DNA from: DASWHR01 sp036398095
GTDB lineage: Bacteria > Actinomycetota > AC-67
Length of the DNA stretch: 64,000 bases
Reading direction: 5' to 3'
Assembly (NCBI GenBank): GCA_036398095.1
Contig: DASWHR010000027.1
Span: 1 to 64,000 of the forward strand
Shown in pieces: positions 63,611 through 64,000 of the stretch. The notes below the pieces were generated by a model. The model ran no database searches. It was not told the DNA's origin and saw nothing but the letters and a program-made list of their open reading frames with translations. The number at the start of each line of letters is the position of its first letter. The stretch's first letter is position 1. The translations under genes and the position numbers were made by a program.

Positions 63611-64000
63611 ATGCGCGCGCGCCGCTCATGCCTATCGGTCCCCGGCTCGTCGGCGAAGTTTCTCGCCAAGGCGGCCACGCTGGACGCCGACGAAGTTTTC
63701 TTTGACCTGGAAGACTCCGTCGCCCCGCTCGAAAAGGAGGCCGCGCGCGGCAACGTCGTGCAGGCGCTGAAGGAGCACGAGTACAAGGCGCCCACCAAGG
63801 TGCTCCGTGTCAACGGCGTCTACACACGCTGGTGCGCCAAGGATCTGATTGAGGTCGTCGAGAACGCCGGCGAGCAACTCGACTGCATCATGATTCCCAA
63901 GGTTGAAACCGTCGCCGACGTGAAGTTCGTGTCGAACATGCTTCGCATGATCGAACAGAACATGGGCTTCGAAAAGAAGATCGGCATCGAGGTGCAGATC
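63611..64000 (+). CDS. CitE-like CoA-ester lyase (HpcH/HpaI family), truncated by the window end
   Basis: The first 130 codons are present and the gene runs off the right edge. MRARRSCLSVPGSSAKFLAK, LDADEVFFDLEDSVAP, VLRVNGVYTRW and DCIMIPKVETVADVKFV match the CitE/malyl-CoA-lyase group, whose Glu-Asp pair (DLEDSV) binds the divalent metal. It would cleave or form malyl-, citramalyl- or related CoA esters. A perfect AGGAGG lies 8 bases before the ATG, in contrast to the many leaderless genes here. It diverges from a LysR regulator. Confidence 0.85.
   Translation, partial: MRARRSCLSVPGSSAKFLAKAATLDADEVFFDLEDSVAPLEKEAARGNVVQALKEHEYKAPTKVLRVNGVYTRWCAKDLIEVVENAGEQLDCIMIPKVETVADVKFVSNMLRMIEQNMGFEKKIGIEVQI

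Overview
The window looks like a chromosomal segment of a high-GC actinobacterium, probably a deep-branching or uncultured Actinomycetota. The best taxonomic marker is the run at 40349-42242: a histidine phosphatase, a DUF3090 protein and an SCO1664-type kinase-fold protein, each overlapping the next by 4 bases. A 13E12/DUF222-HNH gene, two probable F420-dependent oxidoreductases, a mycothiol-type DinB/MDMPI protein and a full-length Lhr helicase fit the same origin. GTG starts are common. Many genes lack a Shine-Dalgarno site and instead have TANNNT 6-10 bases before the start codon, the layout of leaderless transcripts. I see no tRNA, rRNA, CRISPR array, prophage or intact transposase gene.

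Layout. 1-4.7 kb: SDR-type epimerase, small secreted protein, secreted six-hairpin-glycosidase-like protein, methyltransferase divergent from an ArsR/AHSA1 pair. 4.7-9.8 kb: Lhr helicase and a secreted protein. 9.9-11.4 kb: arsenic/cadmium-type ArsR divergent from a CadI/ArsI dioxygenase-fold protein, then an MDMPI protein. 11.4-16 kb: Hint-domain lipoprotein coupled to an FAD oxidoreductase, an HD-GYP protein, a small membrane protein and a TetR regulator. 16.2-21.2 kb: Tat-type amidohydrolase, secreted protein, cupredoxin, and a SigE-family sigma factor with a membrane propeller partner. 21.2-28.9 kb: HNH protein, DM13 gene remnant, aconitase, LamG membrane protein, LarA-like racemase and lipoprotein. 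28.9-33.7 kb: two secreted S15/CocE hydrolases and small secreted proteins. 33.7-37.5 kb: IF-1, and an exported redox/copper operon (DsbB, thioredoxin-like, GDPD, lysyl-oxidase-like). 37.7-42.2 kb: F420 oxidoreductase, lipoprotein, FIST sensor and the actinobacterial phosphatase/DUF3090/SCO1664 run. 42.2-45.6 kb: ECF sigma factor with a repeat-containing membrane partner, divergent from a surface protein with an IPTTG tail. 45.6-50.4 kb: small HTH protein, fumarase, cupredoxin/Ig protein, acyl-CoA synthetase. 50.4-52.2 kb: a MITE-like element, PPOX F420 enzyme and PQQ-type sugar dehydrogenase lipoprotein. 52.4-64 kb: an 835-residue secreted protein of unknown family, a class V aminotransferase, a BNR propeller, ACT-malic enzyme, GAF histidine kinase, RIO kinase, a 20-codon ORF with a hairpin, an MFS exporter, a LysR regulator and a truncated CitE-like lyase.

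How it fits together. Central carbon enzymes (aconitase, fumarase, ACT-linked malic enzyme, acetyl/propionyl-CoA-type synthetase, CitE-like lyase) are scattered among many exported proteins: signal peptides, lipoboxes, Tat, copper sites and disulfide machinery. This suggests an aerobic or facultative heterotroph with a large exported proteome. The most unusual items are the MITE whose two ends supply the stop codons of both flanking genes, the sigma-factor partner with three exact 34-residue-spaced repeats, the Hint-domain lipoprotein, the extended IF-1 behind a terminator-like leader hairpin, and the recurrent leaderless promoter layout. All function calls are from reading the sequence; no database search was run.
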